From contig JAZQVN010000001.1 in NCBI GenBank assembly GCA_045631885.1, positions 1 to 56,131 on the forward strand: a stretch of DNA of 56,131 bases. The letters are read 5' to 3'. This DNA comes from CAJOLV01 sp045631885. GTDB taxonomy: Bacteria > Bacillota_I > Bacilli_A > RFN20 > CAG-826. Positions 43,928 to 53,169 of the stretch are shown here, in pieces. Under the pieces are notes generated by a model. It had not been told where the DNA came from, made no database searches, and saw only the letters and a program-made list of their open reading frames with translations. The first letter of the stretch is position 1; every line of letters begins with the position of its first letter. The translations under genes were made by a program, and so were the position numbers.

Positions 43928-45026
43928 GTTTTTAACCGTTATGGCCGTTATCCCATTTATGGCAGGCTGTAACAACCAAGGGGGAGGAGACATTGAAGTC
44001 ACCGATTTACAAAATCGTAAAGTCACTATCAATACTTCTAAATTAGACCGCGTCATTTGCTTAGGCGCAGGCGCATTAAGAATGTACTCCTATGTTGGAG
44101 AAATGAACAAAATCGTTGCTAGTGAGGATATCGATGGCAAGAACACCTTTGGTGTTGGCACTGCTTTAAGACCATATTATCTCGCTAATCAAGACTATTT
44201 ATCCACCCTTCCAAGTTGTGGTAAAGGTGGTCCAATGAATCAAGCTCCTGATTATGAGTTATTAATCGCCAATAAACCAGACATCATCGTCTCTTTATAT
44301 AGTGATCCAGCATTAAATGACACCATGTCACAAACATTAGGCGTCCCAGTCATCGCTTTATCTCAAGGCAATGATGGTGTTTATGATGACGCCACTATCG
44401 CTTCTTTTAACTTATTAGGTGAAGTCTTTAACAAAAAAGCAAGAGCCAAAGAATTAGCGGATTATATTGCTGCTAGCAAATCAGAATTAGACAAATTATC
44501 AATGTCTAGTGAAACTAATTATGCCGGTTGTATTGGTAACTGGGGCAAAACCAACTTATATGGTTCCTATTATCAATTCCCAGTTTTCAAATATGCAAAA
44601 GTTCCTAACGCGATTGATAACGTAACTTGGCCAGCAGGCGCTAAACAAGTCACAGTCGATGCAGAAAAATTAGTCGAACTCAATCCAGATAGAATTTATG
44701 TCGATGGAGCAGGTTTCTCAGGATTCCTCACAGACTACAAAGCCAATAAAGAAAAATATGATGCTTTAAAAGCTATCCAAAATGGTGAAGTTTATTCATT
44801 ATTACCATATAATGCTTACTATACCAACTTAGAGATTCAAATGATTTCAACATATTATGTTGCGTCATTATCTCACGCAAGCGATTTCGCTAATTTCAAC
44901 ATTGAAAACAAAGCCAATGAAGTGACAAAGAAATTCTTAGGAAAAGAATTATATGCACAAATGAAAGAAAACGAAACCGCTTTAGGTGGATATCAAAAAT
45001 TAGATTTAGAGGAACTAAGTAAGTGA
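43911..45026 (+). CDS. ABC importer substrate-binding lipoprotein
   Basis: 371 aa. Lipoprotein signal with MAGC (Cys20), then the class III binding-protein fold (VTDLQNRKVTINTSKLDRVICLG at the N-lobe; a connecting helix near residue 180). It captures the metal complex for the FecCD permease. The ligand is not readable from sequence: iron-siderophore, heme and corrinoid remain possible. It starts 17 bases inside the ATPase gene and ends TGA, overlapping the GTG start of the methyltransferase. Confidence 0.88.
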   Translation: MKTFAKFLTVMAVIPFMAGCNNQGGGDIEVTDLQNRKVTINTSKLDRVICLGAGALRMYSYVGEMNKIVASEDIDGKNTFGVGTALRPYYLANQDYLSTLPSCGKGGPMNQAPDYELLIANKPDIIVSLYSDPALNDTMSQTLGVPVIALSQGNDGVYDDATIASFNLLGEVFNKKARAKELADYIAASKSELDKLSMSSETNYAGCIGNWGKTNLYGSYYQFPVFKYAKVPNAIDNVTWPAGAKQVTVDAEKLVELNPDRIYVDGAGFSGFLTDYKANKEKYDALKAIQNGEVYSLLPYNAYYTNLEIQMISTYYVASLSHASDFANFNIENKANEVTKKFLGKELYAQMKENETALGGYQKLDLEELSK

Positions 45027-45595
45027 GTCAATCAGTTAAAAATTTCTTTAACACAGTAGCGTCAAATTACGATCACGATGATAATCCTCGTATTGACGAG
45101 TTGTTATCAACTTTAAACATACGAAAAGGGATGAGAATCCTTGATTTAGCCACAGGCAAAGGAATCATTTCTGAACGTTTGTATCAATTATCTCAAAATG
45201 ATGTTATCGCTTTAGATATCTCAGAGAAGATGATTGAAGGGGCGAAAGAAAAAATTCAAAATCCTCATATTCATTTCATCGTTGATGACTATTATCAATT
45301 TAACGACGAACCATTTGATTTGATTATCTGTTTTGATGCTTATCCTCACTTCTTAAATATTGAAGAATTCGTCAATAAGTCTTTTAGTTTACTAAAGGAT
45401 AATGGCGTGCTCGCGATCATGCATGACTGCGGTAGATGTGAACTTAATAATCATCACGCCGCTCATGCGATGGGCGTATCTCGTCAGCTAAAAGAACCTA
45501 GTGAGGAAATTAAACCATTTTTAACAAAGTTTGAAGTTATTGATTTAGGGGAAAGCGATAATTTTTACAAATTAATCTTAAAAAAATCAAAATAA
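45023..45595 (+). CDS. SAM-dependent methyltransferase in the importer operon
   Basis: 190 aa, GTG start overlapping the upstream TGA by four bases (GTGA), with GAGGAACTAAG upstream. Class I methyltransferase: motif I LDLATGKGIISERL (SAM binding), post I VIALDISEKMIEGAKEK, motif II FDLIICFDAYPHF. A His/Cys-bearing segment DCGRCELNNHHAAHAMG could hold a metal. Being locked to the importer, it probably acts on the imported metal complex or a corrinoid; the substrate is unknown. Confidence 0.85.
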   Translation: MSQSVKNFFNTVASNYDHDDNPRIDELLSTLNIRKGMRILDLATGKGIISERLYQLSQNDVIALDISEKMIEGAKEKIQNPHIHFIVDDYYQFNDEPFDLIICFDAYPHFLNIEEFVNKSFSLLKDNGVLAIMHDCGRCELNNHHAAHAMGVSRQLKEPSEEIKPFLTKFEVIDLGESDNFYKLILKKSK

Positions 45596-45649
45596 TATTT
45601 TAATTTTTCTTCGTTTTTCCGTTATATTGAATACGTGGGGAAATTACAT

Positions 45650-48517
45650 ATGAAAATTAAAACATTCTTCGTATCGTTAGTTACGATGCTTTCTTTGTGC
45701 TTGGTTGGATGCAATTCTGGAAACACTCCAGTTACACCAGATCCAGCAGTTAGATACGTGACATTAAATAAAACAGAGTTGACTTTAAAAGAAGGTCAAA
45801 AAGATAAATTAGAAGCAACCGTTACAGCGGACGAAGGCGCTCAATATACTTTGTCTTGGTCTTCTAGTGATAGCGAGGTTGTTTCTGTTGATTCATCTGG
45901 CAATATTTCCGCAATTAAGGCCGGTTTAGCGGTGATTATTGCCGCTGCAGGCGAAAAAAACGCTTCTTGCAATGTCGAAGTCATAGGTAAAGATCCGGAA
46001 CCAGAAGTAACCAAATACACTATTTCTTTTGATGCTAATGGAGGCACAGGTAAAGTTGCTGACATTGAGATGGAGAAGGGTAAATATATTCTTCCAGAAA
46101 ACCCTTTTAATCCACCCGAAGGAAAAGAGTTCAAATGCTGGGAAGTTAATGGCCAAGAGATGAATGTTGGAGAAGTTATATTAATCACATCAAATACAGT
46201 CATCAAAGCTATTTGGAGAGATATTCCGGTTGTTCTTAAAAATATCGTATTAAGCAATGTTAAAACCAATTATCAACTAAATGACACTTTTGAAAAACCA
46301 ACAGTTACTGCTTCATACAGTAATAACACATCAAAAGATGTTACTAATAGTGCGACATTTACAGGTTATAATCTTGCTCAAAAAGGAAATCAAACAGTTT
46401 CTGTTTCATATACCGAAGGTGAAGTTAGTAAAACTTTAAAATATCAAATCTATGTTAAAGACCCACAAGACGATGTTCAAACATACACCATTTCTTTCAG
46501 CCCGAATGGCGGAACAGGTACAATGTCTTCTTTAACAGTTGAAGAAGGTGAAATCGATCAACCTGAATGCTTATTCACTGCACCTAATGGAAAAGTGTTT
46601 GATGCATGGAAGATTCAGGGTCAAGAAAATCCATTAGAACAAGATGCCAAAATCAATGTTACCTCCGACATAGTTCTTGTTGCTATTTGGAAAGATAATC
46701 CAAAGAATTTAAGTTCAATTGCTATAAGCAACGCTAAAACTGAATACACTCAAAACGATGTGTTTGTCAAACCAACAGTCACCGCTACTTTATTAGATGG
46801 AACGACAAAAGATGTATCCTCATCAGCAACATTCACTGGTTATGACACAAGTAAAGTTGGTCAACAAACCGTCACTGTTTCATATACTGAAAACGACATT
46901 ACCAAAACAACTACTTATACAATAACTATAAAAGCTCCTACTCAACCAAGTCATAGAGATGGAGATACGTATGCGAATACAGAAGTAACCACAAAAGCAG
47001 TTCCTAATATGGATGATGAATTCATTTTAGGTATGGATGCATCCGCTGTTCCATCATTAGAAAATAGCGGTGTTAAATATTATGACTTTGATGGACAAGA
47101 AGCTGATGTCTTTGAAATCCTTTCCGATAATGGAATTAACTATATTAGAGTGAGAATTTGGAATAATCCATATGATTCAAACGGAAATGGTTATGGAGGT
47201 GGAAACTGCGATGTCGATAACGCTATTGCCATAGGCAAAAGAGCCACTCAATACAGCATGAAACTACTTGTCGACTTCCACTACTCTGACTTCTGGGCAG
47301 ATCCTGCTAAACAAACCGCTCCAAAAGCTTGGTCTAGTTATACTCTTGAACAAAAGAAAACCGCTATCTATGAATTCACTAAAGACACTCTCCAAGAGAT
47401 GAAAAATGAAAATATAGATGTTGGTATGGTTCAAGTAGGAAATGAAACCAATAATGGCAACATGTGTGGCGAAACAGGGATTAATAATTTTATTGCTATG
47501 GCAAAAAAAGGTAGTGCCGCTGTCAGAGAAGTGTTCCCTTCCGCTTTAGTTGCTGTTCATTTTGCCAATCCTCTAAAATACGCAACACACTACGTAAGTT
47601 GGGCAAGAAGTCTTAAAAACAACGGGCTTGATTATGATGTATTTGGTACATCTTATTATCCTTATTGGCACGGTACATTAGATAATCTAACAACCGTTAT
47701 GAACAACATAGCCAGTGAAACAGGTAAAAAAGTTATGGTAATGGAAACTAGCTATGCTTACACGACCGATGACACAGATTTCCACGGTAATTCTTCTCCA
47801 AAAGACAATCAATATACCCCGCATGATATTTCTGTGCAAGGACAATATGATCAAATTAATGATGTTATTAGCACAGTAAAGAACAGTATCACCAATGGTA
47901 TAGGGGTTTGCTATTGGGAAGGAACTTGGATTTCGGTCGGGACCACTTCTTGGGAAATCAATCGCAAATTATGGGAAGCAAACGGATCTGGATGGGCTAG
48001 CAGTTATTCCGCGGAATATGATCCAGACGACGCTGGAAAGTATTATGGAGGCTGTGCTGTTGATAATCAAGCTTTCTTCAGCGAAAAAGGCAACGTCTTA
48101 AATTCTATTAAAATTTTTAATAGAAATAGTTCAGAAGAAGGTGGAGACACTCCAGAACCAGAACAAACTTATACATTAAACATTTCTTTAACTCTTACCA
48201 CCACACCAACAAATGCTGTTTCGCTCATTTATAGCATTAATGGAAATACCGATTATATAAATACCGCTGGCCTTTCTTGGCACGAAATGACAAAAAACGG
48301 TAACACATACACTTTTGACCTTTCCAATATAAAAGAGGGCGATGTTGTTAGATATTGCTTTGCAACTTGGACCGATAGCGGAAACCTTTACTTAGACGGC
48401 AGTAATGATTGGAAAGCCGCCAGTTATACAATGTTAGCGGCAAACAAAACTCTAACTTGTACCGCTACTTCTTTCCCTGCTGATTCCAGCACTTGTGGAG
48501 TGTTTGAAGTAGAATAA
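45650..48517 (+). CDS. Surface lipoprotein GH53 endo-beta-1,4-galactanase
   Basis: 955 aa from the ATG at 45650 (GGGGAAA upstream; a GTG five codons earlier opens the frame). Signal peptide with lipobox LVGC (Cys20), a Big_2-type Ig domain (about 33-115), two InlB/Flg_new repeats beginning YTISFDANGGTG and YTISFSPNGGTG, two Big_3-like Ig domains, then GH53 (about 455-820) with acid/base Glu599 (GNETNNG) and nucleophile Glu699 (METSYAY). A beta-rich tail (about 840-955) may bind carbohydrate. It cuts galactan side chains of pectin outside the cell. Confidence 0.92.
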   Translation: MKIKTFFVSLVTMLSLCLVGCNSGNTPVTPDPAVRYVTLNKTELTLKEGQKDKLEATVTADEGAQYTLSWSSSDSEVVSVDSSGNISAIKAGLAVIIAAAGEKNASCNVEVIGKDPEPEVTKYTISFDANGGTGKVADIEMEKGKYILPENPFNPPEGKEFKCWEVNGQEMNVGEVILITSNTVIKAIWRDIPVVLKNIVLSNVKTNYQLNDTFEKPTVTASYSNNTSKDVTNSATFTGYNLAQKGNQTVSVSYTEGEVSKTLKYQIYVKDPQDDVQTYTISFSPNGGTGTMSSLTVEEGEIDQPECLFTAPNGKVFDAWKIQGQENPLEQDAKINVTSDIVLVAIWKDNPKNLSSIAISNAKTEYTQNDVFVKPTVTATLLDGTTKDVSSSATFTGYDTSKVGQQTVTVSYTENDITKTTTYTITIKAPTQPSHRDGDTYANTEVTTKAVPNMDDEFILGMDASAVPSLENSGVKYYDFDGQEADVFEILSDNGINYIRVRIWNNPYDSNGNGYGGGNCDVDNAIAIGKRATQYSMKLLVDFHYSDFWADPAKQTAPKAWSSYTLEQKKTAIYEFTKDTLQEMKNENIDVGMVQVGNETNNGNMCGETGINNFIAMAKKGSAAVREVFPSALVAVHFANPLKYATHYVSWARSLKNNGLDYDVFGTSYYPYWHGTLDNLTTVMNNIASETGKKVMVMETSYAYTTDDTDFHGNSSPKDNQYTPHDISVQGQYDQINDVISTVKNSITNGIGVCYWEGTWISVGTTSWEINRKLWEANGSGWASSYSAEYDPDDAGKYYGGCAVDNQAFFSEKGNVLNSIKIFNRNSSEEGGDTPEPEQTYTLNISLTLTTTPTNAVSLIYSINGNTDYINTAGLSWHEMTKNGNTYTFDLSNIKEGDVVRYCFATWTDSGNLYLDGSNDWKAASYTMLAANKTLTCTATSFPADSSTCGVFEVE

Positions 48518-48534
48518 TATTTATTTTATAAATA

Positions 48535-48562
48535 AAGCCGAGGTTATTCCTCGGCTTTTTCA
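48535..48562. terminator. Bidirectional terminator between GH53 and the ABC exporter
   Basis: AAGCCGAGG, loop TTATT and CCTCGGCTT (48535-48557), followed by TTT on the plus strand. The TAA stop of the exporter gene on the minus strand lies inside this hairpin, at its loop. Confidence 0.8.
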
Positions 48563-50283
48563 AATTGAGAAGAATACAATTCGTAATAAAAACCTTTCTT
48601 CTTCATTAATTCAAGATGATTTCCCGTTTCAACGATATTACCGTTATTCATAACGATAATTGTATCCGCTGATTTAATGGTGGATAAACGATGAGCAATA
48701 ACGATAGATGTCTTATCTTTCATCATTTCATCAAAGGCTCTAGTGATAAGTATTTCACTTCTTGTGTCGATATTACTTGTCGCCTCATCTAAAATTACTA
48801 AGTTTGGATTTCTTAACATTACTCTAGCGATGGCAATCATTTGTCTTTGGCCTTCAGAAAGACCTTCTTTCGCGTTAATTACTGTATGATAACCTTCTGG
48901 TAATGTTTTGATAAAACTATGCGCATGAGCACGTTTACATGCTTGTTTAACTTCTTCTTCAGTCGCAGATACATCTAAATATCTCACGTTATCTAATATG
49001 GTTCCATTAAAGATCCACGTATCTTGTAAGACCATACCGATATTCTTTCTTAAAGATGACTTTTCGATATCTGTGGACTTAATATCATTAAATCTAATCT
49101 CTCCGGAAATAGGTTCATAGAATCTCATGATTAAATTAATTAATGTTGTTTTACCCGCGCCAGTAGGCCCAACAATCGCGACTTTATGTCCTTTTTTAAT
49201 TTCTAAAGAGAAATCTTCAATTAAAGGTTTCTTAGGATTATATGAGAAATATAAATTTTTAATAGAAATCGAATTGATATCACTAATTTCAATAGTCCCT
49301 TCATTGATATCATTATCTTTATTAAGGAAATCATTTAAACGAGCAAAAGAGGTTTTCGCAGTTTCGTATTCACTAGCAACATTAGAGATATCATTGAATG
49401 GTCTAGTATATTGTGTAGTGTAAGATAAGAACGCGGATAATCTACCAATTGACATTACCGCGAAGATTGCCGCGAGCTTTTGATCATACATGAGCATAAT
49501 AATTCCAACGACACCGATGATAACATAGATTGTGTTATTCACTAAACGTGTACTTGGATTAATCCATGAAGCAGAAAACTGTGCAGTTCTTCCTTCTTTT
49601 ACGAGTTTTTCATCAATTTTCGTAAATCTATTTAAGGACTCTGCTTCATAGTTCATTGATTGAATTAGTTCACTATTGCCGATGGCTTCTAAGGAGATTG
49701 TGTTGATTTGAGCTTGAAGTTCTGCTTGCTTTTTAAAGTGCTTATAATTAAATGAAGCGACGAATTTGCTCATGAGTATACTTAATGGAGATAGGATAAT
49801 TACACCAAGTGATAAGATCCAGTTAGCCACGAGCATCATAACAATTGTTAAGATGATGGTAAAGATACCTTGGAACAGTGTTTTAAAGATGGCGAACAGG
49901 CCGTTCGCCACATTTTCAATATCTCTAATTTCTAATTGGAGTAAGTCGCCATGGGCTCTCTTATCAAATTCTTTGACCGAAATACTATTTAACTTCAAAT
50001 AGATTTCTTCTCTCATACTCTTGATGATGTTTTGAGAAATCTTTCCACTTATTACTTCAAAGATATAGTAGAAGACCGCTCCCACGATTGATAAAACTGT
50101 GCAAATAACTAAATACGCAACGAATAAATTAAAGTTATCATCATTAACTGTGTCTAATGCTCTTCCTAAAAGGAATGGTTGTGAAATCTGACAAACGACA
50201 AATAAAAGGCAGAACAAAATTGCGAAAACAATATTTCGTTTTTCTTTAATTAAATAATGTTTCAACCTTTCCTTATTGCTCAT
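48544..50283 (-). CDS. ABC exporter half-transporter (TM288/LmrD-like)
   Basis: 579 aa. Six helices in an ABC_membrane domain (1-300), then an ATPase domain: Walker A GPTGAGKTT, signature LSEGQRQM, Walker B LVILDEATSNID with the catalytic Glu, switch His in IAHRLS. The signature deviates (LSEGQ for LSGGQ), as in heterodimeric exporters with one weak site. It starts one base after the partner gene's stop and forms a pair with it. Drug or peptide/lipid export. Confidence 0.93.
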   Translation of the reverse strand: MSNKERLKHYLIKEKRNIVFAILFCLLFVVCQISQPFLLGRALDTVNDDNFNLFVAYLVICTVLSIVGAVFYYIFEVISGKISQNIIKSMREEIYLKLNSISVKEFDKRAHGDLLQLEIRDIENVANGLFAIFKTLFQGIFTIILTIVMMLVANWILSLGVIILSPLSILMSKFVASFNYKHFKKQAELQAQINTISLEAIGNSELIQSMNYEAESLNRFTKIDEKLVKEGRTAQFSASWINPSTRLVNNTIYVIIGVVGIIMLMYDQKLAAIFAVMSIGRLSAFLSYTTQYTRPFNDISNVASEYETAKTSFARLNDFLNKDNDINEGTIEISDINSISIKNLYFSYNPKKPLIEDFSLEIKKGHKVAIVGPTGAGKTTLINLIMRFYEPISGEIRFNDIKSTDIEKSSLRKNIGMVLQDTWIFNGTILDNVRYLDVSATEEEVKQACKRAHAHSFIKTLPEGYHTVINAKEGLSEGQRQMIAIARVMLRNPNLVILDEATSNIDTRSEILITRAFDEMMKDKTSIVIAHRLSTIKSADTIIVMNNGNIVETGNHLELMKKKGFYYELYSSQFEKAEE

Positions 50284-50284
50284 A

Positions 50285-52111
50285 TTATTCCTTTGTTAAT
50301 TGTGAATTCACAATTTCTTTATAAATGTCGCAGGTCTTTAATAACTCTTCGTGTTTACCCATTCCCACGACTTTTCCTTCATCAATGACTAAAATAGCAT
50401 CGCAATCACTGACGGAAGCGACGCGTTGAGAAACGATAATCTTGGACATATTTTTATTTTGTCTTAATCTTTCTCTAATCTTTTTATCGGTTAACAAATC
50501 TAAAGCGCTCATTGAGTCATCTAAGATGAGAAGCTCTGGATTTTTAATTAACGCTCTAGCGATACATAGTCTTTGTCTTTGCCCACCAGAAACATTACTT
50601 CCGCCTTCTTTGATGACACGATTGATATTTTTATCGTTTTGATAAACGAAATCATATGCTTCTGCTTGTTTTAAAGCTTCATCAATTTCTTCATCGCTCG
50701 CAAATGGATTAGCCATCAAGAAATTATCTTTAATTGTTCCATTAAATAAGAATGATTTTTGATTGACCAAACCGATATCATTACGAAGTGATGGTAAATC
50801 ATATTCCTTTAAAGGAATATCTTTGTAATAAATTTCGCCAACTGTCGGTTCGATAAATCTTTCAATTAAATTAACAATGCTAGATTTACCACTACCAGTA
50901 CCACCGATAATTCCTAATGAATTGCCTTTATTTAATGAGAAAGAAATGTTTGAAAGAACGTATCCTTCTTCCAATTCGTTATATGTAAAACCAACATTAT
51001 CAAATCTTAATAATTCTTCACCACTACTAATGTCCGCAGTTTTTCCTTCTGGATTATTGGTAATTGAGATTTCTTTTTCTAATACTTCATCAATTCTTCT
51101 TCTTGCTACTCTGGCCTTAGTGAAATCAATCATAACCGAAGATAGTTGAATGGTGGCAAAGAAGATCTGTGCTAAATAAGCCATCGCAGCGATTAAAGTG
51201 GAAATCAAAATCACTCTTGTAGAGGCATCGCTATCACCACTAAACAAAACCGGTGATAAGAAAACAATAATCAAAATCGTGATTAAAGAAGTGATTTCAA
51301 AGACAATTGGATTCATCAAAGCATTATTCTTATGCACTCGTAATGATTCTTTATGATAATAGTCGTTATAACCTGAAAACTCTTCGTTTTCATATTCTTG
51401 CGAAGCGAAAGCTCTGACCACTCTTGCCCCTTCAATCGTATCTCCTGTTTTATTTGAGATATTATCTAAACCTTTTTGAATAGTGACATAATTCTTACTA
51501 GATTTTCTTAAAACGGCGAATAAAGAAATAAAAACCAATGGAACGATGAAGGTAAAGGCCAAACCAATTCTCCAATCTAAAATGAAGCAGAAGATGATAG
51601 AACCGATAATGATAAATGGCGCTCTAACGCTTAATCTAGCAAATAATAAAACTCCTCTTTCCACTTGATAAACATCACTATTTAAGATTGTTTGTAATCT
51701 TGCATTAGTGAATTCTTCTTTATCTTTTTTTGAGAAACGGAGAATCTTTTCATATAATGAAAGTCTTACTTCACTACCAACTTTAACGGATAAAGACGCA
51801 GCGATAAACTGTGAAACCATGGTGACAATAAAACCAATCACACTCATGACGAGGATGATTACTCCACCAATGACTGCATCAGACAATCTTTGATCAGAAA
51901 ACCATTGACCAAATACACGAATGAAGTGAGCCAAAGGAGAAGAAATAGAATTAGGAATCAAAGAAGGATCACCGTATTGATTTAAATCAATAATTGCCTT
52001 CATAAATAAAGGGATAAGCAAATCAAAAACGGCTTCTAAGATTTTGATTGATGGGCCCAATATTAATCCACCGATATGTTTCTTATATGATTGAGTAACT
52101 CTTTTAATCAT
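50285..52111 (-). CDS. ABC exporter half-transporter (TM287/LmrC-like)
   Basis: 608 aa. Six-helix domain, then ATPase: Walker A GGTGSGKSS, a normal signature VSGGQRQR and a Walker B with Asp in place of the catalytic Glu (LLILDDSMSALD), plus VSQRVAS where the switch His should be. These are the marks of the subunit that carries the degenerate nucleotide site in a heterodimer. The partner gene follows directly. A TATAAT (52125-52120) lies eight bases before the ATG, and a perfect palindrome TACATTAATGTA (52124-52135) overlaps it. Confidence 0.93.
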   Translation of the reverse strand: MIKRVTQSYKKHIGGLILGPSIKILEAVFDLLIPLFMKAIIDLNQYGDPSLIPNSISSPLAHFIRVFGQWFSDQRLSDAVIGGVIILVMSVIGFIVTMVSQFIAASLSVKVGSEVRLSLYEKILRFSKKDKEEFTNARLQTILNSDVYQVERGVLLFARLSVRAPFIIIGSIIFCFILDWRIGLAFTFIVPLVFISLFAVLRKSSKNYVTIQKGLDNISNKTGDTIEGARVVRAFASQEYENEEFSGYNDYYHKESLRVHKNNALMNPIVFEITSLITILIIVFLSPVLFSGDSDASTRVILISTLIAAMAYLAQIFFATIQLSSVMIDFTKARVARRRIDEVLEKEISITNNPEGKTADISSGEELLRFDNVGFTYNELEEGYVLSNISFSLNKGNSLGIIGGTGSGKSSIVNLIERFIEPTVGEIYYKDIPLKEYDLPSLRNDIGLVNQKSFLFNGTIKDNFLMANPFASDEEIDEALKQAEAYDFVYQNDKNINRVIKEGGSNVSGGQRQRLCIARALIKNPELLILDDSMSALDLLTDKKIRERLRQNKNMSKIIVSQRVASVSDCDAILVIDEGKVVGMGKHEELLKTCDIYKEIVNSQLTKE

Positions 52112-52123
52112 GCTTACTCATTA

Positions 52124-52135
52124 TACATTAATGTA
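52124..52135. promoter_or_regulatory. Palindrome overlapping the -10 of the ABC exporter operon
   Basis: TACATTAATGTA is a perfect 12-base palindrome that shares its first two bases with the TATAAT of the exporter promoter (minus strand 52125-52120). A repressor binding here would block transcription; the regulator is not known. Confidence 0.4.
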
Positions 52136-52143
52136 CAAATACT

Positions 52144-52171
52144 AAAAAGATGTTTGAATTTCCAAACATCT
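52144..52171 (-). terminator. Terminator of the XRE regulator gene
   Basis: On the minus strand AGATGTTTG, loop GAAATT and CAAACATCT (52171-52148) form nine pairs followed by TTTT. It is 24 bases after the TAG at 52196, so it marks the true 3' end of the frameshifted gene. Confidence 0.8.
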
Positions 52172-52195
52172 CTTCTATATTGCTAGCACTAATGG

Positions 52196-52376
52196 CTACT
52201 TATCAAATTCTCCGTATTCGCAGCAGATATTCTTAACTTCAATGACATCAATTAATTTCTTGCCGCGATATAAAGAAATAGTCCCCACTCCATTACCGCC
52301 ATTCCATAAACGGTTATGAAGTTTTTTACCATTTGGAGCTTCATAATTGATCCAAAGCATGTCTTCTTTTAAACAA
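52196..52376 (-). pseudogene. Out-of-frame C-terminal end of the XRE regulator
   Basis: Downstream of the stop at 52341 the coding pattern goes on in another frame, LKEDMLWINYEAPNGKKLHN to CCEYGEFDK, with TAG at 52196. It is a 60-codon, fully open, Firmicute-like stretch just before a terminator. The shift is +1 near TTGTTTAAAAGAAG (52367-52380). The split may be a real mutation or an assembly error. Confidence 0.6.
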
Positions 52377-53117
52377 TACTAATTCTGGATTTGCACCTTC
52401 AACACCATATGTGCAAATCAATATTATTTCGGCATTTGCTACTATTCCAAAGCATCTATTGTTATCTACTTCAAGTTGATTGCCTAAATAAGTCACATTA
52501 TCATCTAAAAATTTGGCTTTCATACCCGAAGGTAAGCGATATTCGAGATTGACATATGCTCCAACAAGTGCGCTTAGACTTTCTAATTTTGGCATGCCTT
52601 CGATGTTTAAACTATTAATTTCTTCGATTAATTGTTTTTTAAATTCTTCGAATTTCCCATTATCACTCAGTTCTTTATGCCTTTTCCAATAGTCAAGATT
52701 TGGAAGCATGTTTCTCATATAGGTACGTGCTTGTTCTTCATTAAATCCTTCTTTTACCATATGAGGAATACAAACATTAATTAAATCATCCATATCATTA
52801 TATGTATAAGTTCCATCTGCATAGCACCACTTGCAATACTCTTCATTCATTGAACCATCTTTATTTCTTCCGATGATTTCATCTTCAAGTGGCATGCCAC
52901 AACATTGGCATATAAGTTTATTAGGTGATCCTAAAAGTGTATTGATTGATACATTATAAAGATTCGATAACAGTTTTAAAGTTTCTGTATTTGGCATTGT
53001 TTCGCCTGCTTCCCAGCGTGACACAGCTTGTCTAGTAACAAAAACCTTTTCCGCTAATTCCTTTTGTGAATAACCATTTTTAATTCTAAGTTCCCGTAGT
53101 ACTAATCTTGTTTCCAT
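52341..53117 (-). CDS. XRE-family regulator with zinc ribbon (frameshifted near its end)
   Basis: 258 aa from the ATG at 53117 (GAGGTGAT upstream; the frame opens with GTG at 53126). N-terminal helix-turn-helix (5-60, YSQKELAEKVFVTRQAVSRWE), a putative zinc ribbon with CQCCGMPL and CKWC (about 75-105), and a helical region, then a small domain near the end. The last codons here (KRRHALDQL) come from the wrong frame; the natural end is probably at 52196. A transcription regulator, ligand unknown. A palindrome lies about 50 bases upstream. Confidence 0.8.
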   Translation of the reverse strand: METRLVLRELRIKNGYSQKELAEKVFVTRQAVSRWEAGETMPNTETLKLLSNLYNVSINTLLGSPNKLICQCCGMPLEDEIIGRNKDGSMNEEYCKWCYADGTYTYNDMDDLINVCIPHMVKEGFNEEQARTYMRNMLPNLDYWKRHKELSDNGKFEEFKKQLIEEINSLNIEGMPKLESLSALVGAYVNLEYRLPSGMKAKFLDDNVTYLGNQLEVDNNRCFGIVANAEIILICTYGVEGANPELVLFKRRHALDQL

Positions 53118-53169
53118 AAAAATCACCTCAAGTCACTATAATAATAACATTTACTGTAAGGAGTTCTAA

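Noticed and set aside
45000..45030. TGA read as tryptophan (Mycoplasma code)
   Set aside because: TGA is a stop in a tight GTGA overlap here and at several other genes, and Trp codons are TGG with only a CCA tRNA-Trp seen.
52341..52380. Programmed frameshift in the XRE gene
   Set aside because: The change needed is +1, and no strong +1 site with rare codon or stop in the zero frame at the shift is seen, so indel or assembly error is likelier; kept only as an alternative.
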